Positions 42,857 through 50,720 of a DNA stretch of 50,868 nucleotides are shown in pieces. Source of the stretch: CAITSH01 sp945892985 (GTDB taxonomy: Bacteria > Pseudomonadota > Gammaproteobacteria > Burkholderiales > SG8-39); NCBI GenBank assembly GCA_945892985.1, contig CAMDDU010000028.1, positions 1 through 50,868 on the forward strand. Reading direction: 5' to 3'. The number at the start of each line of letters is the position of its first letter. Position 1 is the first letter of the stretch. The notes below the pieces were generated by a model, which worked only from the letters and a program-made list of their open reading frames with translations, ran no database searches and was not told the origin of the DNA. The position numbers were made by a program, and so were the translations under genes.

Positions 42857-42862
42857 GTCCTC

Positions 42863-43180
42863 GCAGTTTCGGATAGCGAGACAGCGGCCGCTAAACGGAT
42901 CATCCGCAAGGACCGCCAACACGTCTCCGTCGGGTGCTTTACGAAAGCACCCCGCCGATTCAGCAAGTGGTTAATTTCGCTCACCAAAAGTAGTGATACT
43001 ACAACAGCGCGCAAGCGACACTGGCAGAATTTCCAGCCCCGAGCATCAAAAGTTCGGGGCCCGATCTGACAAACCAATAATTCTTCATGCGTCCTAAACA
43101 AACAACGATGACGATGACAAGCTGAAAATTACATTTCGGCCTTGGTTTGTGCTGCCCGCCGCGCGCGGGAGAACAAAACA
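42863..43180 (+). promoter_or_regulatory. Long structured leader of rne
   Basis: This gene-free stretch of about 320 bp would be the 5' untranslated part of the rne message. It contains two strong hairpins: GGGTGCTTT-ACG-AAAGCACCC (42932-42952, 9-bp stem) and GCCCCGA...TCGGGGC (43036-43060, 7-bp stem). In E. coli a leader of similar length, with hairpins bound by RNase E, sets RNase E autoregulation. A shared role here is inference. Confidence 0.5.
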
Positions 43181-45976
43181 ATGAAGCGCATGTTATTTAA
43201 CGCGACACAAGCCGAGGAACTCCGTGTCGCAATTGTCGATGGCCAGAAACTGGTTGATCTCGACATTGAATCGGCAGGTAAAGAGCAAAGAAAAAGCAAT
43301 ATTTACAAAGGGGTTATCACCCGCATCGAGCCCAGCCTTGAAGCGGCTTTTGTAGACTACGGTACCGATCGTCACGGCTTCCTGCCATTCAAGGAAGTTG
43401 CCCGTGCCTACTTCAGATCCGATGTGGATGTCGGCCGCGCCACCATCAAGGAGGCGCTGCGCGAAGGCCAGGAGCTGATTGTCCAGGTCGAGAAGGACGA
43501 ACGCGGCAATAAGGGCGCCGCCCTCACCACCTTCATCAGTCTGGCTGGGCGCCATCTTGTCCTGATGCCAAACAACCCGCGTGGCGGCGGTGTTTCGCGC
43601 CGCATCGAGGGTGAGGATCGTAACGAACTGCGTGAAATCATGGACTCGTTGCCCGTGCCCCAGGGCATGAGCATCATCGGTCGCACGGCGGGTATCGGGC
43701 GGACAAAGGAGGAACTGGAGTGGGATCTCAACTACCTGCTGCAACTTTGGCATGCCATTGAAGACGCGACGACGTCACAAAAAGGCGCTTTCCTGATTTA
43801 CCAGGAGGGCAGCCTGGTGATTCGGGCAATCCGCGATTATTTCCATTCTGAAATCGGCGAAATCCTGATCGATACCGATTCGATCTTCGAACAGGCGCAG
43901 CAATTTATGGCGCATGTGATGCCGGACAACGTCAATCGCGTGAAACGCTACAGCGATGACGTGCCGCTCTTCTCGCGCTTCCAGATCGAACACCAGATCG
44001 AAAGCGCCTACTCCCGCCAGGTATCCCTGCCCTCCGGCGGCGCCATCGTAATCGATCATACCGAGGCCCTCGTTTCGGTTGACGTCAACTCGGCGCGCGC
44101 GACCAAGGGTCATGACATCGAGGAAACGGCTTTCCGCACCAACCTCGAGGCGGCCGATGAAACGGCCCGCCAGTTGCGACTGCGCGACCTTGGTGGCCTG
44201 ATCGTCATCGACTTCATCGACATGGAAAACCAGCGCAATCAGCGCGAGGTGGAAACCCGCCTTCGCGACGCGCTGCATCACGATCGCGCCCGCGTCCAGA
44301 TGGGCAAGATCTCGCGTTTCGGCCTGATGGAGTTGTCACGGCAGCGCCTGCGTCCGGCGCTCGGCGAAGGCAGTACCATCACCTGCCCGCGTTGTACCGG
44401 CACCGGCCAGATCCGCGGCACAGAATCCACCGCTTTGCACATCCTGCGCATCATTCAGGAAGAGGCGATGAAGGAAAACAGCGGCGCCGTGCATGCCCAG
44501 GTTCCGGTCGACGTCGCAACCTACCTGCTGAACGAGAAACGCGCAGACATCCACAGCATCGAGGCCCGCCTCAAGGTCAACATTGTGCTGATCCCCAATG
44601 TGCATTTGTCGACCCCGCACTACACCATCGAGCGCCTGCGTCACGACGACCTCAACCACGCCGACGTTCCGCCCCCCAGCTACGATCTGGTAAAAATGCC
44701 GGAGGAAAAAAAGGACGACGCGGCACAACAGGAAATCAAACCGGCGCGTGCCCAGGCCGCGGTGCAAGGCATCACGCCATCGCAGCCCGCTCCCGGTGCA
44801 GCGCCAGTAGCAGCGCCGGCCCCATTGGCAGCGGCCGCATCCGGGCCCGGCATCATCAGCAGGATCCTTGGCTGGTTCAGTCGCAGCAATACGCCCACCG
44901 CAGCCAAAGCGGAAACATCGCAACGTCCGCCCCGCCGTGAAGGCCGCTCTGATCGCTCAGAACGTGGCGGCAGGGGTGACAGCGGTCGCGGGCGTGGCGG
45001 CGAGCGTGGTGAACGCACAAACGGGCGCGGTTCGCGCCCCGAAGGTGAGCGCGGCGAACGTGGTGAGCGTGATTCACGCCGCCCGGGCCAACGTGGCGAA
45101 CGTCCAGAACGCGGTTCGCGTCCAGAGCGTCCAGCTCAAGAAGGTGCCGAGCGCCAGGATCGCGGGCCGCGACAAGACCGTGGTCCGCGCCCGGAACGTG
45201 GCGAGCGCACAGAGTCGCGAGAACCGCGCGAGGCACGTGAATCACGCGAGCCGCGTGAGCCGCGTGAGCCCCGCCAACCGCGTGAAGATCGCGGTGAGCG
45301 CCCGGAGCAGCAACAACGCCCGCAAGGCGATGCCAATATCGAGCAAAATGTTCCGGATAGTGGAATCGGCGCAAGTGGTGAAGGTGAACGACGCCGTCGC
45401 CGCGGGGGCCGCAACCGGGGTGAACGCGGAGAGCGTGTTGAGCGCAGCAATGAGGGCCAGTCGCAGCAAGACACACAGTTTGACGTTGCCGCGCAAGCCG
45501 ATACCGGCGAACGCACACCTGTAGCGGCAAGCACTCAGGTCTACGAAACGACTACCCACGCTGCACCGGCCTCTCCCGCATCGGTATCAGTGGCGACTCC
45601 GGTCTATACCGCCGCAGCCGTTGAGATGGCTGCCGCGACTGCGCCGGTAATCGCACCGTCAGCGCCTGCGTTGGAAGCCAGACCGGTTGAAGCAACGGTA
45701 GCCGTACCGGTTTATGTTGCTCCAACACCGGTTCAGGTCCAGGTCCAGGCCCCGGCTCCAGCTCCAGTTCCGGTGCCTCAGCCTGCGGCAGCACCCGTCG
45801 ACCTCGAGCGCGTGTTGCAGGACAGCGGGTTGGTGTTGATCCAGACCGACCATGCCCGCGTGGCCCCCGTGGCGGCCGAAGCAGAAGCTGCGTCGGCACC
45901 CCGCCCTAAACGCGAACGCCGTGCGCCTCCAGCGGCCGAGCCGCTAATGCAGGTAGAGACCGGTCCAAAGCCTTAA
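43181..45976 (+). CDS. rne: Ribonuclease E
   Basis: RNase E is the main endonuclease of mRNA decay and rRNA/tRNA processing and the scaffold of the degradosome. The 931-residue protein has the S1 domain (about 37-120), the DNase I-like catalytic part with D301 (VSVDVNSARATKG) and D344 (VIDFIDMENQRNQ), and the zinc-link C402-PR-C405. After about residue 515 comes a proline/alanine linker and a long Arg/Gly/Glu-rich low-complexity tail (about 580-780), then a Pro/Ala/Val segment and a conserved end with DLERVLQDSGLVLIQTD. ATG 43181 gives MKRMLFNATQAEELRVAIVDG. The repetitive tail makes all six frames look open, so overlapping frames there are not genes. Confidence 0.97.
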   Translation: MKRMLFNATQAEELRVAIVDGQKLVDLDIESAGKEQRKSNIYKGVITRIEPSLEAAFVDYGTDRHGFLPFKEVARAYFRSDVDVGRATIKEALREGQELIVQVEKDERGNKGAALTTFISLAGRHLVLMPNNPRGGGVSRRIEGEDRNELREIMDSLPVPQGMSIIGRTAGIGRTKEELEWDLNYLLQLWHAIEDATTSQKGAFLIYQEGSLVIRAIRDYFHSEIGEILIDTDSIFEQAQQFMAHVMPDNVNRVKRYSDDVPLFSRFQIEHQIESAYSRQVSLPSGGAIVIDHTEALVSVDVNSARATKGHDIEETAFRTNLEAADETARQLRLRDLGGLIVIDFIDMENQRNQREVETRLRDALHHDRARVQMGKISRFGLMELSRQRLRPALGEGSTITCPRCTGTGQIRGTESTALHILRIIQEEAMKENSGAVHAQVPVDVATYLLNEKRADIHSIEARLKVNIVLIPNVHLSTPHYTIERLRHDDLNHADVPPPSYDLVKMPEEKKDDAAQQEIKPARAQAAVQGITPSQPAPGAAPVAAPAPLAAAASGPGIISRILGWFSRSNTPTAAKAETSQRPPRREGRSDRSERGGRGDSGRGRGGERGERTNGRGSRPEGERGERGERDSRRPGQRGERPERGSRPERPAQEGAERQDRGPRQDRGPRPERGERTESREPREARESREPREPREPRQPREDRGERPEQQQRPQGDANIEQNVPDSGIGASGEGERRRRRGGRNRGERGERVERSNEGQSQQDTQFDVAAQADTGERTPVAASTQVYETTTHAAPASPASVSVATPVYTAAAVEMAAATAPVIAPSAPALEARPVEATVAVPVYVAPTPVQVQVQAPAPAPVPVPQPAAAPVDLERVLQDSGLVLIQTDHARVAPVAAEAEAASAPRPKRERRAPPAAEPLMQVETGPKP

Positions 45977-46014
45977 GCTCAACCGGATGAGGCCCTAAGC
46001 AGGCCATACCATAG

Positions 46015-46053
46015 GCTGGAAAGCCACGCCTGGCGCGGCTTTCCAGCTTTTTT
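46015..46053 (+). terminator. Strong intrinsic terminator after rne
   Basis: GCTGGAAAGCC (46015-46025) pairs perfectly with GGCTTTCCAGC (46037-46047), followed by six T. It is 39 bp after the rne stop. Confidence 0.92.
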
Positions 46054-46104
46054 ACTTTCGGGGCAACGGAAGAGATGTTCAAGCCCCCTGCCCCATTGGC
46101 AAGA

Positions 46105-48168
46105 TCAGGCGATAGTCGGCTTTACTTCAATTTCGACGACATCCGCCACATCCGCCCCGAATACGCCGCGTCTCAACGCCGATAGCTGGTCGCGCGTCTG
46201 GGCGGCCTTTTCGAAGTCAAGATTCTTGGCGAAGTCGAACATGAGCTTTTCCAGCCGCTTGATCTCGCGGGAAATCTGTTTCTCACTCATCGTCTCGTAA
46301 CGCGCCTGGTCCTGCGCTGCCTTCAATTCCATTCGTGCCTGATCCGGATCATAAGCACCCTCAAGAATGTCCTTGATCACCTTGGTCACGCCTACCGGCG
46401 TGATCCCGTGCTCCGCATTCCATGCCAGTTGCTTGGTGCGGCGGCGCTCGGTTTCGCCTATCGCCCGTTCCATGGAATTGGTTATGCGATCAGCGTAAAG
46501 AATGGCGCGACCGTTAAGGTGCCGCGCGGCACGCCCTATTGTCTGGATAAGCGAGCGTTCCGATCGCAGGAATCCTTCCTTGTCCGCATCCAGAATAGCC
46601 ACCAGTGATACCTCCGGAAGGTCTATCCCCTCGCGCAAGAGATTAATACCGATCAGAACATCAAATATTCCGATCCGCAGGTCACGCAAGATTTCCACCC
46701 GCTCTACGGTCTCGATCTCCGAGTGCAGATACCGCACCTTGATGCCATGTTCAGCGAAGTACTCTGTCAGGTCTTCAGCCATTTTCTTGGTCAGCGTTGT
46801 GACCAGAACCCGCTCCTTCTTCAACACGCGAATGCGGATCTCCGACATCAAATCATCAACCTGTGTTCTCGCCGGACGCACCTCCAACTGCGGGTCAACC
46901 AATCCGGTTGGCCGCACCACCTGCTCGACGATCGCGTCTCCGGAGTGCTTGCGCTCATAATCCGACGGCGTCGCCGAGACAAACACCGTCTGGCGCATGA
47001 TCCCTTCAAACTCATCAAAGCGCAGTGGCCTGTTGTCGAGCGCCGAGGGCAAGCGAAACCCGTAGCCCACAAGATTTTCCTTGCGCGAACGGTCCCCCTT
47101 GTACATCGCACCAAGCTGCCCGATGGTGACATGCGATTCATCAATGAACATCAGTGCGCCCGGAGGCAGATAATCAATCAGGGTCGGTGGCGGCGCCCCG
47201 GCTGGGCGACCGGACAAATGACGTGAGTAATTCTCAATGCCTTTGCAAAAACCCATCTCGTTGAGCATTTCAAGGTCAAAGCGCGTGCGCTGTTCGATAC
47301 GCTGTGCCTCAACCAGCTTGGCGCCACTCTGGAAATAGTTGATACGTTCCGCCAGCTCAAGTTTGATGCCCTCGATGGCTCGCAGGGTGGTTGCGCGCGG
47401 CGTGACGTAATGGCTGGACGGATAGACGGTAAAACGGGGCACACCCTGATGCACGCGACCGGTCAGCGGATCAAAGAGTTGCAGCATTTCTATCTCGTCA
47501 TCGAATAAGGTGATGCGCAGCGCCGTCTCGGAATTTTCCGCCGGGAACACATCGATCACATCACCACGCACGCGAAACACACCGCGTTTGAACTCTATGT
47601 CATTGCGGTCGTATTGCATCCCGATCAGGCGGCCGATGACATCGCGTTGCGAATATTTCTCGTGTTGCCGCAGATGCAGGATCATGCCGTGGTAATCGAC
47701 CGGGTCACCAAGACCGTAAATACATGACACCGTCGCGACGATGATGCTGTCTTCACGTTCGAGCAGGGACTTCGTCGCCGAAAGGCGCATCTGCTCAATG
47801 TGATCGTTGATGGACGAATCCTTTTCGATGAACAGATCGCGCGACGGCACGTAGGCCTCGGGCTGGTAGTAATCGTAATAGGACACAAAATACTCGACCG
47901 AATTTTCAGGGAAAAACTCGCGAAATTCGGAGTACAACTGGGCCGCCAGCGTCTTGTTGGGCGCCAACACCAAAGCGGGCCTGCCGATCCGGGCAATGAC
48001 GTTCGCCACCGTGTAGGTTTTACCTGACCCTGTTACCCCCAGCAGCGTCTGCCAGGCCAGTCCGTCCTGTATGCCTTCGGTCAGTTTGCGGATCGCCTCG
48101 GGCTGATCACCCGCCGGCTGAAATGGCTGGTGGAGCTTGAACGGACTATTTGGGAAAGTGACTGGCAC
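46105..48168 (-). CDS. uvrB: Excinuclease ABC subunit B
   Basis: UvrB is the damage-verifying helicase-like subunit of nucleotide excision repair. The 687-residue protein has FQPAGDQPEAI, Walker A GVTGSGKT, the beta-hairpin region YYDYYQPEAYVPSRD, the DEAD-type DESH box (MFIDESHVT), helicase motifs in LREGIDLPEVSLVAILDADKEGFLRS and a C-terminal UVR domain (IKRLEKLMFDFAKNLDFEKAAQTRDQL) that meets UvrC. The start is GTG 48168. No convincing LexA box is seen in the 40-bp divergent gap to the aminotransferase gene. Confidence 0.97.
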   Translation of the reverse strand: MPVTFPNSPFKLHQPFQPAGDQPEAIRKLTEGIQDGLAWQTLLGVTGSGKTYTVANVIARIGRPALVLAPNKTLAAQLYSEFREFFPENSVEYFVSYYDYYQPEAYVPSRDLFIEKDSSINDHIEQMRLSATKSLLEREDSIIVATVSCIYGLGDPVDYHGMILHLRQHEKYSQRDVIGRLIGMQYDRNDIEFKRGVFRVRGDVIDVFPAENSETALRITLFDDEIEMLQLFDPLTGRVHQGVPRFTVYPSSHYVTPRATTLRAIEGIKLELAERINYFQSGAKLVEAQRIEQRTRFDLEMLNEMGFCKGIENYSRHLSGRPAGAPPPTLIDYLPPGALMFIDESHVTIGQLGAMYKGDRSRKENLVGYGFRLPSALDNRPLRFDEFEGIMRQTVFVSATPSDYERKHSGDAIVEQVVRPTGLVDPQLEVRPARTQVDDLMSEIRIRVLKKERVLVTTLTKKMAEDLTEYFAEHGIKVRYLHSEIETVERVEILRDLRIGIFDVLIGINLLREGIDLPEVSLVAILDADKEGFLRSERSLIQTIGRAARHLNGRAILYADRITNSMERAIGETERRRTKQLAWNAEHGITPVGVTKVIKDILEGAYDPDQARMELKAAQDQARYETMSEKQISREIKRLEKLMFDFAKNLDFEKAAQTRDQLSALRRGVFGADVADVVEIEVKPTIA

Positions 48169-48208
48169 GGGGTAAAATACCTGCTGAGCAAACCTTCGAT
48201 CCTACACG

Positions 48209-49432
48209 ATGAACGCACCGCACTCACCCTCTCCGCTCGCCCGCGTCGAAATGGCGCCGCGCGACCCCATCCTTGGCCTGACCGAGGTGTATAACGCCGA
48301 CAAAACAGCCGACAAGGTCAATTTAGGCGTCGGCGTCTACTACGACGACAACGGCAAGGTACCGCTGCTCGAATGCGTGCGCCGCGCGGAAAAGGACCTG
48401 GCCGAACGCGCCACCCCGCGCGCTTACCTGCCTATAGACGGCATTGCAGCCTATGACAAGGCCGTGCAGGCCCTCGTTTTCGGCGCAGAGAGTGCGGCCG
48501 TCAAAGAAGGACGTATCGTCACAGTTCAAGCCCTTGGCGGCACCGGCGGGCTGAAGGTTGGCGCGGACTTTTTGCGCCGCATCTCCCCCGACGCACAAGT
48601 CTGGATCAGCGACCCGAGCTGGGAAAACCACCGCGCCTTATTTGAGGCTGCCGGCTTCAAAGTCAACGCCTACCCCTATTACGATGCGGCAACCCGTGGT
48701 GTGAACATTGCCGGCATGCTCGCATCACTCCAGTCAATGCCAGAGGGCTCGATTGTCGTGCTGCACGCCTGCTGCCACAACCCCACCGGCGTGGACCTCA
48801 GCATCGAACAATGGACCGCCGTGCTGGACATCGTGGTTGCCCGCGGACTTATCCCCTTTCTTGACATCGCCTATCAGGGGTTCGGGGATGGCATCGAAGC
48901 CGATGCCGCTGTCGTGCGTAAATTTAGCGCGGTCACCAGCCCTATTTTCGTCTCCAATTCATTTTCGAAATCATTCTCCCTCTACGGCGAGCGCATCGGC
49001 GCCCTCTCGGTGGTTACGGCCTCCGCGGATGAGTCTGCCCGCGTGCTGTCACAACTCAAGCGCACGGTGCGATCCAACTACTCCAATCCACCCACCCACG
49101 GTGGCCAGATCGTCGCAGCGGTGCTCACCACACCAGAGCTGCGCGCCCTATGGGAGCAGGAACTCGCCGGCATGCGCGACCGTATCCGCGCAATGCGACA
49201 GGCTCTGGTAGAAAAACTTCGCGAAAAAGCACCGCAGGCCGACTTCAGCTTTGTCGTGCGCCAGCGCGGTATGTTCTCCTATTCCGGACTCACCAAAGAA
49301 CAAGTCTTGCGCATGCGCGAAGAATTTGCCGTCTATGCCATCGACACCGGGCGTATTTGCGTTGCAGCACTGAACACACACAACATCGACAAAGCCGCCG
49401 CCGCGATAGCTTGCGTCCTCGCCAAGCCCTAA
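48209..49432 (+). CDS. Class I aromatic/aspartate aminotransferase
   Basis: A 407-residue PLP-dependent aminotransferase of the AspC/TyrB type, acting on aspartate and aromatic amino acids with 2-oxoglutarate. The PLP lysine is K254 (SNSFSKSFSLYGER); N191, D219 and Y222 (CCHNPTG, LDIAYQGF) hold the cofactor, and the substrate arginine lies in the C-terminal IDTGRICVAALN stretch. It is divergent from uvrB, a standard pairing in betaproteobacteria. AspC and TyrB specificity cannot be told apart by eye. Confidence 0.94.
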   Translation: MNAPHSPSPLARVEMAPRDPILGLTEVYNADKTADKVNLGVGVYYDDNGKVPLLECVRRAEKDLAERATPRAYLPIDGIAAYDKAVQALVFGAESAAVKEGRIVTVQALGGTGGLKVGADFLRRISPDAQVWISDPSWENHRALFEAAGFKVNAYPYYDAATRGVNIAGMLASLQSMPEGSIVVLHACCHNPTGVDLSIEQWTAVLDIVVARGLIPFLDIAYQGFGDGIEADAAVVRKFSAVTSPIFVSNSFSKSFSLYGERIGALSVVTASADESARVLSQLKRTVRSNYSNPPTHGGQIVAAVLTTPELRALWEQELAGMRDRIRAMRQALVEKLREKAPQADFSFVVRQRGMFSYSGLTKEQVLRMREEFAVYAIDTGRICVAALNTHNIDKAAAAIACVLAKP

Positions 49433-49443
49433 ATTTAGCTTTA

Positions 49444-49479
49444 GCGCTTTAATTGACCTTGTTAAGCGCAGCAATTAAA
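49444..49479 (+). terminator. Two mutually exclusive hairpins after the aminotransferase gene
   Basis: GCGCTT (49444-49449) can pair with AAGCGC (49464-49469), or TTTAATTG (49448-49455) with CAATTAAA (49472-49479). Only a weak T-run follows. It is the likely end of the aminotransferase transcript, before tRNA-Asn. Confidence 0.4.
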
Positions 49480-49528
49480 CTAGCAGGCTTTTCCGGTTGC
49501 GGTAAAATACGCGCCGTAGCACGGCAAT

Positions 49529-49604
49529 TCCCTGATAGCTCAGTTGGTAGAGCGACGGACTGTTAATCCGCAGGTCCCTGGTTCGAGTCCAGGTCGGGGA
49601 GCCA
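49529..49604 (+). tRNA. tRNA-Asn (GTT)
   Basis: Acceptor TCCCTGA pairs with TCGGGGA (one T-G pair), D arm GCTCAGTTGGTAGAGC, anticodon loop CTGTTAA giving GTT, T arm CCTGG-TTCGAGT-CCAGG, encoded CCA. Length 76 nt. A -10-like TAAAAT lies at 49503-49508. The decayed copy at 2138-2221 derives from a gene like this. Confidence 0.97.
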
Positions 49605-49688
49605 TAAGTCATTAGAAATCAATGACTTAGAGATAAAATAAAAAAACTACTAAGTCAAAAGTATCTAAGTCAGAAGTTAGATACTTTT
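49605..49688. repeat. TAAGTCA motif cluster and two perfect hairpins
   Basis: The 7-mer TAAGTCA occurs at 49605-49611, 49651-49657 and 49666-49672 on the plus strand and at 49623-49629 on the minus strand. The first pair forms a 9-bp stem (TAAGTCATT/AATGACTTA). Further on, AAAAGTATCTAA (49657-49668) pairs with TTAGATACTTTT (49677-49688), a perfect 12-bp stem. It begins at the very end of tRNA-Asn and could be a recombinase binding region or transcript ends. Confidence 0.75.
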
Positions 49689-49703
49689 AAGACGAAAAAA
49701 CAC

Positions 49704-49735
49704 AAAAACCATCGACAAAAACTCGATGGTTTTTT
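49704..49735. terminator. Intrinsic terminator before the recombinase gene
   Basis: AAAAACCATCGA (49704-49715), a 7-nt loop and TCGATGGTTTTT (49723-49734) form a 12-bp stem with A- and T-runs, so it can act in both directions. It should end the tRNA-Asn transcript. Confidence 0.8.
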
Positions 49736-49788
49736 ATTGCCTTTTTTATGCGTTGGACGCTTGCTGTCCCCTTGGACCTGCGTACCTT

Positions 49789-49819
49789 CCACCTTACCGA
49801 ACCAAGTTTCTGAAGGTGG
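49789..49819 (+). promoter_or_regulatory. Hairpin that would hide the recombinase ribosome binding site
   Basis: AAGGTGG (49813-49819), the ribosome binding site 9 nt before ATG 49829, is fully complementary to CCACCTT at 49789-49795. If both lie on the message the site would be masked. Translation control is inferred. Confidence 0.5.
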
Positions 49820-49828
49820 CAAAAAAAA

Positions 49829-50440
49829 ATGAAGAAAATAGCAATCTACGCACGTGTCTCAACCGACAAACAGTCGGTTGAAAACCAACTCATTGAACTT
49901 CGTGCAGTCGCAGAACGCAGCGGTTACGAAATCGTCTCTGAGTATCTTGACGAAGGCATCTCGGGTGCGAAATCTCGTCAGGATCGTCCCGCCCTCAACG
50001 CAATGCTGAAGGCAGCAACACAACGGAAATTCGATTTGGTCATGTGTTGGTCAATAGACAGACTCGGTCGTTCTCTGCAAAACCTTGTTGAAATTCTGAA
50101 CGAACTGCAATCACTCAAAGTTGATTTGATGTTTCTTCAACAAGGTCTTGATACATCATCTGCATCGGGAAGAATGATGTTCTCTGTATTCGGTGCGTTG
50201 GCAGAGTTTGAAAGAAATCTGATTCGTGAACGCGTATGTTCGGGTATCGCGAGAGCGAAGCGTAATGGTGTAAAACTTGGACGTCCTACGGTAATCAACG
50301 ACTCAATGGTCTCGGCAGTGCGTTTATTGAAGGAACGCGGCATGTCGGTGCGGAATATTGCTTCGGAACTGAAGTGCGGCGTGGGAACTTGCTACAAGAT
50401 ACTTAGTACCGAGAACTCACAAGAACTGAGGGCATCATAA
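49829..50440 (+). CDS. Serine recombinase (resolvase/invertase family)
   Basis: A 203-residue small serine recombinase. The nucleophile is S11 in YARVSTDKQSVENQ, with the DRLGR motif (77-81) and the long E helix (FGALAEFERNLIRERVCSGIARAKRNG, about 121-147), then GRP and a C-terminal helix-turn-helix (GMSVRNIASELKCGVGTCYKIL). Size and layout match resolvases and invertases rather than large serine integrases. Its base composition looks more AT-rich than the core genes, which points to transfer. It lies between tRNA-Asn and an insertion-sequence fragment; the TAAGTCA cluster upstream may be its target. Confidence 0.92.
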   Translation: MKKIAIYARVSTDKQSVENQLIELRAVAERSGYEIVSEYLDEGISGAKSRQDRPALNAMLKAATQRKFDLVMCWSIDRLGRSLQNLVEILNELQSLKVDLMFLQQGLDTSSASGRMMFSVFGALAEFERNLIRERVCSGIARAKRNGVKLGRPTVINDSMVSAVRLLKERGMSVRNIASELKCGVGTCYKILSTENSQELRAS

Positions 50441-50720
50441 CTCTGCACTCCGGTTGTAGATATTGGAGTAGTGTAGAGAAATGAAAAAACTAATGATGAC
50501 CATGCTGCTGCTGCTGACGGCAACATAGAGAGCGCAGCAATGCAAGCACTACGCACACATTACCCAAGTAGGGATGACTTCGTTATATTAGAAATTAATT
50601 AGCAAACATATGGTTGGGGGCGGTGGGTATTAGTTTCAGCGGCAATAATGCGTTGGATGACTGGAAATTTTCTCCATACAAATATTGCTACGTAACCGTC
50701 AATTTTATAAGTCAGGATCG
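50441..50720. other. Gene-poor stretch between recombinase and IS fragment
   Basis: No gene can be supported. ATG 50481 opens a 15-codon frame (MKKLMMTMLLLLTAT) that looks like the start of a signal peptide and stops at once, so it may be the remnant of a secreted or lipoprotein gene. The remainder is AT-rich with stops in all frames. Confidence 0.5.

Noticed and set aside
44868..45530. Long open frames on both strands in the rne tail
   Set aside because: They arise from the repeated Arg/Gly/Glu codons of the RNase E tail and have no ribosome binding sites or domains.
48169..48208. LexA box at uvrB
   Set aside because: No CTG-N10-CAG type palindrome is found in the gap between uvrB and the aminotransferase gene.
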